A stretch of DNA of 8,952 bases from Paenibacillaceae bacterium UBA6304 (GTDB taxonomy: Bacteria > Bacillota > Bacilli > Paenibacillales > Paenibacillaceae): the NCBI GenBank assembly GCA_002439285.1, contig DJTQ01000128.1:1-8952 (forward strand), written 5' to 3'. Below the pieces are notes generated by a model, which ran no database searches, was not told where the DNA came from, and saw nothing but the letters and a program-made list of their open reading frames with translations. Below are positions 1 to 6,448 of the stretch, piece by piece; the first letter of the stretch is position 1, and every line of letters starts with the position of its first letter. Made by a program: the position numbers and the translations under genes.

Positions 1-633
1 CTGAATCGCGAAATGATCGTTAATAATTTGCTGAAGGGTTCGGGGGTAGCCGTGAGCGGATTTTTCACCAGCTATAGCCCTTATGTAGATGCAAGCGTGA
101 AGCCGGATGCGTATGATCCGGAGAAAGCGAAGAGTCTTTTGCAGGAATCGGGATGGGACTCCGGTAAAACGTTGACCCTGACCGTGTTGTCCGGTGACAG
201 CACGCTGGAGCAAGCGTCCAACATTATGGCGGAGAATCTTAAGGCTGCCGGCGTTAACGTAAAGATTCAAATGGCGGACCTGGCGACCCTAGTCGATAAA
301 ATCGTGAAGATGGAATATGACCTCGGGATTATGACCGTGTCGATGACCCCTGTAAATCCGTTGCCGGATGTGGCGTATTTCTTGCAAACCGGCAACCCGA
401 ACGGGTATAGCAATGCCAAAATCGACGAATTGCTGACTTCGTTGGCCGCAGAAACCGATGAAGCGAAAATCGAGCAGTATTATAATGAAATTCAACAAAT
501 CGTTGCTGAAGATGTGCCGATGCCTTCGATTTACGCAACCAAAGCACTCGGTGCGATCAATGACCGGGTTACGGGAGCGAAGCCTAAAGACTTCGGTATG
601 TTTATCAATGTAAATGAATGGGATGTCAAGTGA
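1..633 (+). CDS. ABC transporter solute-binding protein, family 5 (3' part)
   Basis: C-terminal 210 residues of an extracytoplasmic solute-binding protein of the SBP_bac_5 type (OppA/DppA/NikA superfamily), which captures peptides, nickel complexes or similar ligands outside the membrane and delivers them to the permeases encoded downstream. The frame is open from base 1, so the start, signal peptide and lipobox lie outside the window. Typical features are the segment YDPEKAKSLLQESGW (about residues 38-52 of the visible part), which matches the family's conserved 'A+.LL.eaG' helix, followed by alternating strands and helices of lobe II (LTLTVLSGD, IMAENLKAAGVNVKIQ) and a late stretch on peptide-like hydrolysable ligands (DVPMPSIYA). 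The stop TGA at 631-633 overlaps the GTG start of the next gene (GTGA), indicating translational coupling. Ligand cannot be told from this fragment; peptide is the default guess. Confidence 0.93.
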   Translation: MNREMIVNNLLKGSGVAVSGFFTSYSPYVDASVKPDAYDPEKAKSLLQESGWDSGKTLTLTVLSGDSTLEQASNIMAENLKAAGVNVKIQMADLATLVDKIVKMEYDLGIMTVSMTPVNPLPDVAYFLQTGNPNGYSNAKIDELLTSLAAETDEAKIEQYYNEIQQIVAEDVPMPSIYATKALGAINDRVTGAKPKDFGMFINVNEWDVK

Positions 634-1646
634 GTGAAATGAACGAACTGCTCAAAGTGGATCATCTGCGGGTCGCATTTGATAGCGATCGGGGAAGAAC
701 CGTGGGGGTAGAAGATGTAAGCTTTCGCGTCATGCCGGGCGAAACGCTGGCAATCGTAGGGGAGTCGGGCAGTGGCAAAAGCGTCACTGCCCTGTCCATC
801 ATGCGGCTGCTCGGCGGTAACAGCCGGGTTGAAGAAGGCCGCGTCATGTTTGACGGCCGGGATCTCCTTGAGCTGGATGACCCGGGGATGCGCAGCATTC
901 GCGGCAATCAGATCTCGATGATCTTTCAGGAGCCGATGACTTCGCTGAACCCTGTTCTGACGATCGGCTACCAGATGCGCGAAGCGATTATGCTTCATAT
1001 GGGGCAGAGCAAGAAAGAAGCCCAAGCCACGGCCATTCGCATGCTGCAGAAAGTAGGGCTGCCGCGGCCCGAGAAAATGATGAATGAATATCCGTTCGCC
1101 TTGTCGGGCGGCATGCGCCAGCGCGTTATGATCGCGATGGCGCTGTCCTGCAAGCCGAAGCTGCTAATCGCGGACGAACCGACCACGGCGCTGGACGTGA
1201 CCGTCCAGGCCCAGATCATGAAGCTGATGCAAGAGCTGTGCCGGGAAGCCGGTGCAGCTATTCTGCTCATCACGCATGATCTGGGCGTCGTTGCCGAAAT
1301 GGCCGACCGGGTCGTGGTGATGTATGCCGGACAAGTCGTCGAGGAAGCGGATGTGTTCGAGCTGTTCGAGCATCCGAAGCATCCGTATACGCAAGGACTG
1401 TTGAAGTCGATTCCGCGGATCGATGCGGAGGAAGACGAGCAACTGGAGTCGATTCCGGGCGCGGTCCCGGCCAGATATGAATCGATTCCGGGCTGCCGCT
1501 TTACGAACCGCTGTCCTTATGCTACCGAGCGTTGCGCTAAGGAAATGCCGCTGTTGGCGGCAACCGGGGAAGACCATTTCACGCGTTGCTGGGAAGTCCG
1601 GCGGGCGGAGAAAGGACTACGGGGGGAAGAGGATGACCATGCATAA
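630..1646 (+). CDS. Oligopeptide/dipeptide ABC transporter ATPase, OppD/DppD type
   Basis: Cytoplasmic ATP-hydrolysing subunit, 338 aa, that partners the next ATPase to power import. All catalytic motifs are visible: Walker A GESGSGKS (residues 44-51), Q-loop Q100, signature LSGGMRQ (158-164), Walker B LLIADE (178-183) and H-loop H216. The C-terminal oligo_HPY region follows (HPKHPYTQGLLKSIP) with four cysteines, C289, C295, C302 and C320, in the GCRFTNRCPYA...C...C arrangement that in related DppD proteins binds an iron-sulfur cluster. Length is normal for OppD/DppD. I chose GTG at 630 because it overlaps the preceding TGA (GTGA), has a weak GGGA upstream at 620-623 and gives the common N-terminus MSExxxLLKVxxLRVxF. 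ATG 639 is an alternative; ATG 618 lies further inside the upstream gene. It overlaps the next ATPase gene by 14 nt. Substrate is not determinable from the ATPase. Confidence 0.95.
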   Translation: MSEMNELLKVDHLRVAFDSDRGRTVGVEDVSFRVMPGETLAIVGESGSGKSVTALSIMRLLGGNSRVEEGRVMFDGRDLLELDDPGMRSIRGNQISMIFQEPMTSLNPVLTIGYQMREAIMLHMGQSKKEAQATAIRMLQKVGLPRPEKMMNEYPFALSGGMRQRVMIAMALSCKPKLLIADEPTTALDVTVQAQIMKLMQELCREAGAAILLITHDLGVVAEMADRVVVMYAGQVVEEADVFELFEHPKHPYTQGLLKSIPRIDAEEDEQLESIPGAVPARYESIPGCRFTNRCPYATERCAKEMPLLAATGEDHFTRCWEVRRAEKGLRGEEDDHA

Positions 1647-2496
1647 TCCGCAGGATCCTGCGGTATCCTTACAGCCGTTACTTGCGCTGGAAAACCTGAA
1701 AAAGTATTATCCGGTCCGCAAAGGGATCATTAATCATACTGTCGATCACGTAAAAGCCGTGGACGGAGTCGATCTGACTATCTATCCGGGGGAGACCCTG
1801 GGACTGGTCGGCGAATCCGGCAGCGGCAAGTCCACGATTGCCAAGCTTATTGTCGGTCTGGAGACGCCGACGGAAGGACGGATTCTGTTCGACGGGCAGG
1901 ACATTTCCCGGCTTTCGCCACGCGAAATGATCCGTCTGAGATCGGAACTGCAAATCGTGTTCCAGGACCCGTATTCTTCGTTGAATCCGCGAAAGCGGGT
2001 GGGCGATCTGCTTGCCGAGCCGCTAAAAGTGCACCGAATCGTGCCGGCCAAGGATATTTCCCGGGAAGTAGACCGGCTACTTGAGCTTGTCGGCCTGCCG
2101 AAGAACAGCCGGAATCGCTATCCGCATGAATTCTCAGGCGGCCAGCGCCAGCGCATCGGTATTGCGCGGGCACTTTCTTTAAAGCCGCGTCTAATCGTTT
2201 GCGATGAGCCCGTCTCTGCACTGGATGTTTCAATACAGGCTCAAATTTTGAACCTGCTTAAGGAACTGCAGCGTGAGCTGGGCCTTACTTATTTGTTTAT
2301 CGCGCACGGACTGGGAGCGGTCAAATATGTAAGCGACCGAATTGCCGTCATGTATTCGGGGAGAATTGTCGAGACCGGGAAGGTTAACGAGATTTTCCGG
2401 GAACCGAAACATGAGTATACAAGAACGCTGCTGGACGCCAGCCCGATTGCCGATCCGCGCCAAAGAGACAAGCGCCGGGCATTCCACTCCCATTGA
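1633..2496 (+). CDS. Oligopeptide/dipeptide ABC transporter ATPase, OppF/DppF type, short C-terminus
   Basis: Second ATPase of the importer, 287 aa. Motifs in order: Walker A GESGSGKST (60-68), Q-loop Q111, signature FSGGQRQ (167-173), Walker B LIVCDE (187-192), D-loop SALD (195-198), H-loop H225. The purine-rich run just upstream (1620-1632, GGGGGGAAGAGG) supports ATG 1633; ATG 1639 is equally near and cannot be excluded. The frame is open further upstream to about 1423, but that part runs antiparallel in reading to OppD's conserved tail and has no family match, so it is not used. Two oddities: the H-loop reads IAHGLGAV where the family normally has ISHDL, so the residue after the histidine is Gly not Asp; and the protein stops at ADPRQRDKRRAFHSH, without the GCRFHxRCPxA...C tail usual in OppF (OppD here has it). 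The catalytic core is complete, so it is probably functional. Short ATPases without this tail also occur in nickel and metallophore importers. Confidence 0.93.
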   Translation: MTMHNPQDPAVSLQPLLALENLKKYYPVRKGIINHTVDHVKAVDGVDLTIYPGETLGLVGESGSGKSTIAKLIVGLETPTEGRILFDGQDISRLSPREMIRLRSELQIVFQDPYSSLNPRKRVGDLLAEPLKVHRIVPAKDISREVDRLLELVGLPKNSRNRYPHEFSGGQRQRIGIARALSLKPRLIVCDEPVSALDVSIQAQILNLLKELQRELGLTYLFIAHGLGAVKYVSDRIAVMYSGRIVETGKVNEIFREPKHEYTRTLLDASPIADPRQRDKRRAFHSH

Positions 2497-2505
2497 TGAA
2501 GATCC

Positions 2506-2511
2506 GAGGTG
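2506..2511 (+). promoter_or_regulatory. Ribosome binding site fixing the TTG start of the OppB-like permease
   Basis: GAGGTG lies six bases ahead of TTG 2518. This spacing makes TTG 2518 the better start than GTG 2509, which would overlap the site itself and add the residues MLC before the typical N-terminus LFKYVIRRLL. Confidence 0.65.
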
Positions 2512-2517
2512 TTATGT

Positions 2518-3471
2518 TTGTTCAAGTATGTGATTAGGCGGCTGCTGATTGCGATCCCGGTGCTGCTCGGGGTGACCGTCATCAATTTTATTATTATGAA
2601 AATGGCTCCGGGTAATCCGGTAGATATGCTGATCAGTCCGCAGACTCCGGCGGAGGCGCTGGAGGCGAAGCGGATCGAGCTAGGCCTGGATGCCCCAGCC
2701 TACGTTCAGTATTGGAACTGGTTCACTCATCTGCTGCGCGGGGATCTGGGTTACTCCATGGTGACATATGAACCGGTAGGCAGAATGATTTGGGATCGGA
2801 TTGGTCCCACGCTGCTACTGATGGGAACGTCCCTGATTATCGGCGTTGCCATCGCGATTCCGTTAGGTATCCTGAGTGCGAGACGACAGTATTCCAAACT
2901 GGATTACGCGGCGGTCACAGGGTCTTTTTTGGGCATTTCCATCCCGAATTTTTTTCTCGGACTTGGACTGATTTACGTATTTTCTTTATGGTTAAAAATA
3001 TTGCCTTCGAGCGGAATGAGTACCCTTGGAGGAAACGGCGGGTTTGTGGACATCCTGCTGCATTTGATTATGCCGGTGATCGTGCTTACGGCGAATGTGG
3101 CGGGACGGAATATCCGATATGTCCGCTCAAGCATGCTGGAGATATTGGAGCAGGATTATTTGCGCACAGCGCGAGCCAAAGGATTGAAGGAAACGCTCGT
3201 CATCAACAGACATGCTGTTCGTAACGCCTTGATTCCCATTGTTACTGTACTCGGTATGGAGATTCCGATCCTGTTCGGCGGCGCGGTAGTCATAGAGCAG
3301 ATCTTCTCGTGGCCGGGCATCGGTCAACTGACGATGTCTTCTATTATGAGCCGTGATTACTCCACGATCATGGGGCTGAATTTGCTGGCGGCCGTCATCG
3401 TCATTCTGGCGAATTTGCTGACGGATATCGCATATGCCTTGGTCGATCCGAGAATCAAATACAGCAAATAG
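2518..3471 (+). CDS. ABC transporter permease, OppB/DppB type
   Basis: Integral membrane subunit, 317 aa from the TTG start, forming the translocation channel together with the OppC-like protein. The N-terminus FKYVIRRLLIAIPVLLGVTVINF is the classic first membrane segment of this family, followed by the periplasmic-side motif MAPGNPVDML and the region RIELGLDAPAYVQYWNW. Five further hydrophobic segments follow. The cytoplasmic coupling loop (EAA loop) is DYLRTARAKG at about residues 213-222, followed by NRHAVRNALIPIV, which docks on an ATPase; the family hallmark FSWPGIGQL is near the C-terminus and the protein ends ALVDPRIKYSK. Length and layout are normal. It lies 21 nt after the OppF-like gene and 14 nt before the next permease gene, so co-translation in one operon is likely. 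Confidence 0.95.
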   Translation: MFKYVIRRLLIAIPVLLGVTVINFIIMKMAPGNPVDMLISPQTPAEALEAKRIELGLDAPAYVQYWNWFTHLLRGDLGYSMVTYEPVGRMIWDRIGPTLLLMGTSLIIGVAIAIPLGILSARRQYSKLDYAAVTGSFLGISIPNFFLGLGLIYVFSLWLKILPSSGMSTLGGNGGFVDILLHLIMPVIVLTANVAGRNIRYVRSSMLEILEQDYLRTARAKGLKETLVINRHAVRNALIPIVTVLGMEIPILFGGAVVIEQIFSWPGIGQLTMSSIMSRDYSTIMGLNLLAAVIVILANLLTDIAYALVDPRIKYSK

Positions 3472-3485
3472 GGAGCGGCGGTAAA

Positions 3486-4403
3486 ATGAATCTAATTAAA
3501 AGATATTTTGCAGGGCGCTCGGAAGCGCAGGAGGAGAAGCTAGCTTGGCCGGAGGGGGAGGAAAACTCCCGCACTCTGTTCTGGCGCCGATTTAAGCGCC
3601 ACAAACTTGCCGTGGCAGGCCTTGTGGTCATCGGTATCCTGACCTTGTGCGCGATCTTCGCTCCTTTCATAACGGCCTATAAGCCGACGACCGTTACTGA
3701 CAGTTTCGGCGCAGCGCCTTCGCTGCAACACTGGCTGGGGACGGATCAGGTCGGCCGCGACCAATTGTCCCGGCTGATATATGCTGCGAGGGTATCGTTG
3801 GCCGTCGGCTTGGGCTCGATTGTCATCTCCGCCGTCATCGGCACGGTGCTCGGTCTGATCTCCGGCTATTTTGGCGGATGGATCGACAGCATTATTATGC
3901 GGTTGACCGACATCTTCATGTCGTTCCCTTATATCATGCTGATTCTGGTCGTCGCCAGTATCGTCGGGCCGGGCCTCACCAACATCATCCTGATCCTTGG
4001 CGTGCTCGGCTGGCCGGGCGTGGCCCGGCTGGTGCGGGGGAATGTGCTCTCGGTCAAAGAGAGCGACTACGTCAAAGCCGGCCGCGTGCTCGGCTTTGGC
4101 TCGGTGCGCATCATCTTCTCGCACATTCTTCCGAATGTGGTCGCGCCGATTCTCGTGTACGCCACGTCCGGTGTGGCGGGCGCGATCCTGGATGAGGCTG
4201 CGCTTAGCTTCCTCGGCCTCGGTGTTCAGCCGCCTACGCCGAGCTGGGGCAACATGCTCGCCAGCGCCCAATCGCTGACGGTGCTGACCTCGCAGCCTTG
4301 GTTGTGGGTGCCGCCCGGCGTGATGATCATATTGATCGTCTTGTCGATCAATTTTGTCGGCGACGCGCTCCGGGATGCGCTTGACCCGAAGAACAACAAA
4401 TAA
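3486..4403 (+). CDS. ABC transporter permease, OppC/DppC type
   Basis: Second membrane subunit of the importer, 305 aa. It has the OppC N-terminal cytoplasmic segment (FWRRFKRHKLAVAGLVVIGIL), first membrane helix ending IFAPFI, and then the family motif HWLGTDQVGRDQLSRLIYAARVSLAVG. The coupling EAA loop is DYVKAGRVLG at residues 194-202, followed by the ILPNVVAPILV helix and the late motif EAALSFLGLGVQPPTPSWGNML, which is diagnostic for OppC/DppC. It ends VGDALRDALDPKNNK, as expected. The start ATG 3486 is set by GGGAGCGG at 3471-3478, seven bases upstream. It is the last gene of the operon: a strong terminator begins six bases after its stop. A long open frame on the opposite strand inside this gene is explained by the high GC of third positions. 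Confidence 0.96.
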   Translation: MNLIKRYFAGRSEAQEEKLAWPEGEENSRTLFWRRFKRHKLAVAGLVVIGILTLCAIFAPFITAYKPTTVTDSFGAAPSLQHWLGTDQVGRDQLSRLIYAARVSLAVGLGSIVISAVIGTVLGLISGYFGGWIDSIIMRLTDIFMSFPYIMLILVVASIVGPGLTNIILILGVLGWPGVARLVRGNVLSVKESDYVKAGRVLGFGSVRIIFSHILPNVVAPILVYATSGVAGAILDEAALSFLGLGVQPPTPSWGNMLASAQSLTVLTSQPWLWVPPGVMIILIVLSINFVGDALRDALDPKNNK

Positions 4404-4408
4404 TGTGG

Positions 4409-4440
4409 AAGGCCGCCATTTGAGGCGGCCTTTTATTATT
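4409..4440 (+). terminator. Intrinsic terminator of the importer operon
   Basis: Perfect 9-bp stem AAGGCCGCC (4409-4417) and GGCGGCCTT (4424-4432) with a six-base loop, followed by a T-rich run (TTTTATTATTG). It starts six bases after the last permease gene's stop codon. The As on the left arm make it possibly usable in the other direction too. Confidence 0.93.
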
Positions 4441-4454
4441 GTTGGAAGCCCTGC

Positions 4455-4690
4455 TGATTACTGGGAATTCACTGCAAACCCTCGACTGTTGATCGATTAT
4501 AACCACTAGCTACGACTCTCGAACCCCATTGATTACTGGAAAGTCACTGCAAACCCTCGACTGTTGATCGATTATAGCCACTAGCTACGACTCTCGAACC
4601 CGTTGATTACTGGAAAGTCACTGCAAACCTGCGACTGTTGGTTATGGTGGGCTAATATGATTGCTGATCCACCAACTACGAACCTGCAAC
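4455..4690. repeat. Tandem direct repeat, 74-75 nt units, about 2.5 copies
   Basis: Unit 1 is 4455-4529 and unit 2 is 4530-4603; by eye they differ at about five positions. Unit 3 starts at 4604 and matches closely for 37 bases (to 4640, two mismatches), then diverges; its tail (CAACTACGAACCTGCAAC, ending 4690) still resembles the end of the other units (TAGCTACGACTCTCGAAC). Each unit opens TGATTACTGG and contains CACTGCAAACC and GACTGTTG. The bases just before unit 1 (GAAGCCCTGC) resemble the end of a further unit. Every reading frame has stops and there is no ribosome site, so it is not coding. In unit 3, GGTGG (4646-4650) and CCACC (4669-4673) could pair. Function is unknown to me; it sits between convergent genes, right after a terminator. 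Confidence 0.9.
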
Positions 4691-4698
4691 TTACAAAT

Positions 4699-4884
4699 TA
4701 GATGGATTTCCTACAGTTAATTTTGGCTAAGGGAGGCTACACATGGAATCAGATGGAAAACCTCCATCTATTTTAGAAGGTTTGACCCGTTTGGCGCGTT
4801 TTGAGAAGAAATAACTGTAGGTTTTCCAGCTAATAGTTGGAAAGACGAAAAAGCCACAAAAATAACTGTAGGTTTTCCAGTTAT
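4699..4884. repeat. Four dispersed copies of a ~24-nt hairpin motif, two in each orientation
   Basis: Copies C (4808-4831) and D (4859-4884) share AATAACTGTAGGTTTTCCAG exactly (4810-4829 and 4861-4880). Copies A (4699-4726) and B (4750-4776) are the same motif on the opposite strand with a few changes: A keeps CCTACAGTTAATTTT, B keeps GGAAAACCT...ATTTT. Neighbouring copies are about 50, 57 and 51 nt apart. B folds by itself (AGATGGA 4751-4757 with TCCATCT 4763-4769) and D forms a 17-position stem (4852-4868 with 4878-4894), while the loop sequence GGTTTTCC is common to all. It resembles a REP or small MITE-like family, or repeated terminators; no transposase is near. Confidence 0.85.
4743..4814 (+). 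CDS. Possible small ORF, 23 codons, hypothetical
   Basis: ATG 4743 is preceded at exactly six bases by AAGGGAGG (4729-4736), one of the best ribosome sites in the window. The frame runs 23 codons to TAA 4812-4814; the product starts MESDGKPPS, contains ILEGLTRLA and ends RFEKK, so it would be a soluble, charged peptide with a short amphipathic middle. No membrane segment or known motif is visible. Against it: the frame is built over hairpin copy B, its stop falls in copy C, and no convincing promoter is seen upstream. It could be a leader peptide, a peptide carried by the repeat element, or chance. I do not recognise it. Confidence 0.35.
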   Translation: MESDGKPPSILEGLTRLARFEKK

Positions 4885-4894
4885 TCTTGTGGTT
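4846..4894 (-). terminator. Probable intrinsic terminator of the VanZ-RDD gene
   Basis: On the minus strand, a 17-position stem (4894-4878 with 4868-4852, one mismatch and one wobble) closes a nine-base loop and is followed directly by TTTTT (4851-4847 read on minus), giving ...GTGGCTTTTTCG. It lies about 80 nt after the stop of the VanZ-RDD gene. This is hairpin copy D of the repeat family, so the element may have been recruited as a terminator. Confidence 0.65.
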
Positions 4895-4982
4895 ATGGAA
4901 GATTGGCGTTGCTCGGAAGGAGCGAGCGAAGCCTCGCTTACTAGAATGCGAGGAAGCTTAGGTTAAGCTTTTAGCTTAAGCC
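4895..4982. other. Short stretch of three small hairpins at the 3' end of the VanZ-RDD gene
   Basis: Three hairpins follow one another: GCTCG/CGAGC (4911-4915, 4923-4927), CCTCGC/GCGAGG (4932-4937, 4948-4953) and TTAAGCT/AGCTTAA (4963-4969, 4973-4979), the last spanning the stop codon. None has a T-run, so they are not clear terminators; they may stabilise the 3' end of the mRNA. No gene is seen here. Confidence 0.5.
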
Positions 4983-6355
4983 TTTTCTCCGTCGGCTCTC
5001 GTAGACGGTTTCCACATGATTTTGTGCTGTGTTTTGCTAATTTTCTCATAGAAAAGAAGGGAATCCTTTTGGAACAAATGTTTGATTAGATGAATGAAAA
5101 ACCATAGGTCTACTGCAAACACGCACATTCCCAGAAGCATTCTCTGTATTCCCGGTAAATCGCTGGACGAGAACGCCAGCATGCGGTTCAAACCGAATAG
5201 TACCCAATAAAGGAGCCCGTAGCGAAGGATCAAGGGTAACAGGGATATCCGAACGGTACTAACTTGATCGGGATGATCGGCAACCGATCCGCTCCCCGCA
5301 TCAGTCGTGCCAACAGGACCGCCTGCAGTATCCTCCCTTCTCGCCTTGAGCCAACGGTAGACTCTATCACTACTGTCAGCACCGGCCTCGCTCCCCGCCT
5401 TGAGTCCACCATAGGCTTTCCCACTGTTGGTATCCCCGACGCTTCGCGCCCCGAGCCCACCATCGACTCTATCCCTGTCCGTACTGCGGCCACTCCCCGG
5501 CTTGCTTCTACCGTGGGCTCCGGGGTTGTCACTCAGCCGGATGCGCACCAGCCATTTGCCGAAAGTGCAGCCGCCCGTCAGATAGGGGAGCAGCATGAAG
5601 TATAAGCCCGTCGATACAAAGTAGGCTCCCGGAATTCTTAGCATGTTGCATATCAGCAAAAGGACGCCGCAGATTACGATATCGAACAGAAATGCCAACC
5701 CCCGCCGGGTGTAAGAGACTCTTTTGGCGGACAGATCGACTCCTTTATCCAAATGTTCAATCCGCGGCAGCAGGCCGGACAGCCATTCGGCTGCCAGAAA
5801 TCCAATTATCCCTCCAAGGGTATTGGTCATCAGGTCATCCACGTCGAACACACGATAGGCATGATCAAATATCCCGTAAATTCCAGTCAATTGCGTTACT
5901 TCGAAGAAAAGGGACAAGAGAAAGGACAGCAGCAGACACCGTAAAGGACCGAACCGGAAATAGTAACGGACCAGCATCCCGAACGGAACGGTAAGGAGCA
6001 CGTTGAATAACACTTGGAGGACGGCGCGTTCTTTTAACAGATGTAGATAGGTTGATGGAACTCCCTTTACGACAGAGGTTTCTTTGAGAATGTCCTGAAT
6101 GAAGTTAAAGGGCACAAGCTGCATCGTCCCGGCGCTCAGCGGCGGATTATGACGGGTGGCGGGTAAGGGCAGCATCACCAGGAACACTGCGTTCATGAGA
6201 TAGAGCAGAAACAGGTACAGAACAAAGGCTCTGACTTTATTAATATAACCGTGCCTGCGGTACTGTACGACGAGAAAAGGAAGCGTAAAAAACAACGCCG
6301 CTACAGGAAAAGCCATAAAGGCATAGGCTATGGGAAACAGATAGGACTCGAACAT
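4976..6355 (-). CDS. VanZ family protein fused to an RDD-type membrane domain
   Basis: Integral membrane protein, 459 aa. The N-terminal half (about residues 1-195) is VanZ-like: several membrane helices, LFNVLLTVPFGM (116-127) and the hallmark FFEVTQL...RVFDVDDLMTNTLGGIIGF (150-186, with E152, R168, D171, D173, D174, N178). The C-terminal half is RDD-like: KRVSYTRRGLAFLFDIVICGVLLL (211-234) and GGCTFGKWLVRIRLSDNPG (261-279), with further helices after residue 370. Between them sits an inserted hydrophilic, Gly/Ser/Asp/Arg-rich stretch (280-367) made largely of 17-18-residue repeats. VanZ of the vancomycin cluster lowers teicoplanin susceptibility, but most chromosomal VanZ proteins have no proven role; a cell-envelope function is the best guess. 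Start ATG 6355 is preferred because AAAGGTG lies nine bases upstream; ATG 6376 and TTG 6385 have no such site. The gene is monocistronic as far as can be seen, divergent from the polysaccharide operon. Confidence 0.88.
   Translation of the reverse strand: MFESYLFPIAYAFMAFPVAALFFTLPFLVVQYRRHGYINKVRAFVLYLFLLYLMNAVFLVMLPLPATRHNPPLSAGTMQLVPFNFIQDILKETSVVKGVPSTYLHLLKERAVLQVLFNVLLTVPFGMLVRYYFRFGPLRCLLLSFLLSLFFEVTQLTGIYGIFDHAYRVFDVDDLMTNTLGGIIGFLAAEWLSGLLPRIEHLDKGVDLSAKRVSYTRRGLAFLFDIVICGVLLLICNMLRIPGAYFVSTGLYFMLLPYLTGGCTFGKWLVRIRLSDNPGAHGRSKPGSGRSTDRDRVDGGLGARSVGDTNSGKAYGGLKAGSEAGADSSDRVYRWLKARREDTAGGPVGTTDAGSGSVADHPDQVSTVRISLLPLILRYGLLYWVLFGLNRMLAFSSSDLPGIQRMLLGMCVFAVDLWFFIHLIKHLFQKDSLLFYEKISKTQHKIMWKPSTRADGEKA
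5345..5554. repeat. In-frame coding minisatellite, four degenerate units of 54, 51, 51 and 51 nt
   Basis: Units begin near 5348, 5402, 5453 and 5504 (plus-strand landmark GAGCCAAC, GAGTCCACC, GAGCCCACC, GCTTCTACC). All periods are multiples of three, so the VanZ-RDD frame is kept; the protein units read (minus strand) KPGSGRSTDRDRVDGGL, GARSVGDTNSGKAYGGLK and AGSEAGADSSDRVYRWLK. The fourth unit covers the conserved RDD piece WLVRIRLSDNPGAHGRS, which has a similar spacing of R, D and AxG, suggesting the array grew by duplicating the edge of the RDD loop. Low stop density in the array leaves several other frames open; those are not genes. Confidence 0.75.
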
Positions 6356-6364
6356 GAGAATAAA

Positions 6365-6371
6365 CACCTTT
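6365..6371 (-). promoter_or_regulatory. Ribosome binding site deciding the VanZ-RDD start
   Basis: AAAGGTG on the minus strand, nine bases ahead of ATG 6355. Upstream in-frame starts at 6376 and 6385 have no comparable site. Confidence 0.6.
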
Positions 6372-6448
6372 CGCATCAGAATCAAGGATCGAAATGATTA
6401 AATAATATTACTTCGCTTCAATTGCTGCTTATCATATTAACATACGGA

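Noticed and set aside
1423..1632. N-terminal extension of the OppF-like gene to 1423
   Set aside because: The extra 70 residues are Arg/Trp-rich with no family match and lie over the conserved Cys-rich end of OppD.
618..1646. Start of the OppD-like gene at ATG 618
   Set aside because: It overlaps the binding-protein gene by 16 bases with no better ribosome site; GTG 630 gives the classic GTGA coupling and the standard N-terminus.
3540..4271. 243-codon open frame on the minus strand inside the OppC-like gene
   Set aside because: Highly charged, repetitive composition with no motif and no ribosome site; it is explained by the codon bias of the well-supported permease gene.
4455..4690. CRISPR-like array
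   Set aside because: Units are contiguous and 74-75 nt long with no unique spacers between short identical repeats, and no cas gene is near.
4751..4774. Plus-strand terminator at hairpin copy B
   Set aside because: The stem is only 7 bp and AT-leaning and the following run is just ATTTTAG; it sits inside the possible small ORF.
5264..5605. Open frame of 113 codons on the plus strand through the minisatellite
   Set aside because: Open only because the repeat units lack stops in several frames; no ribosome site, and the minus-strand VanZ-RDD frame has clear domains.
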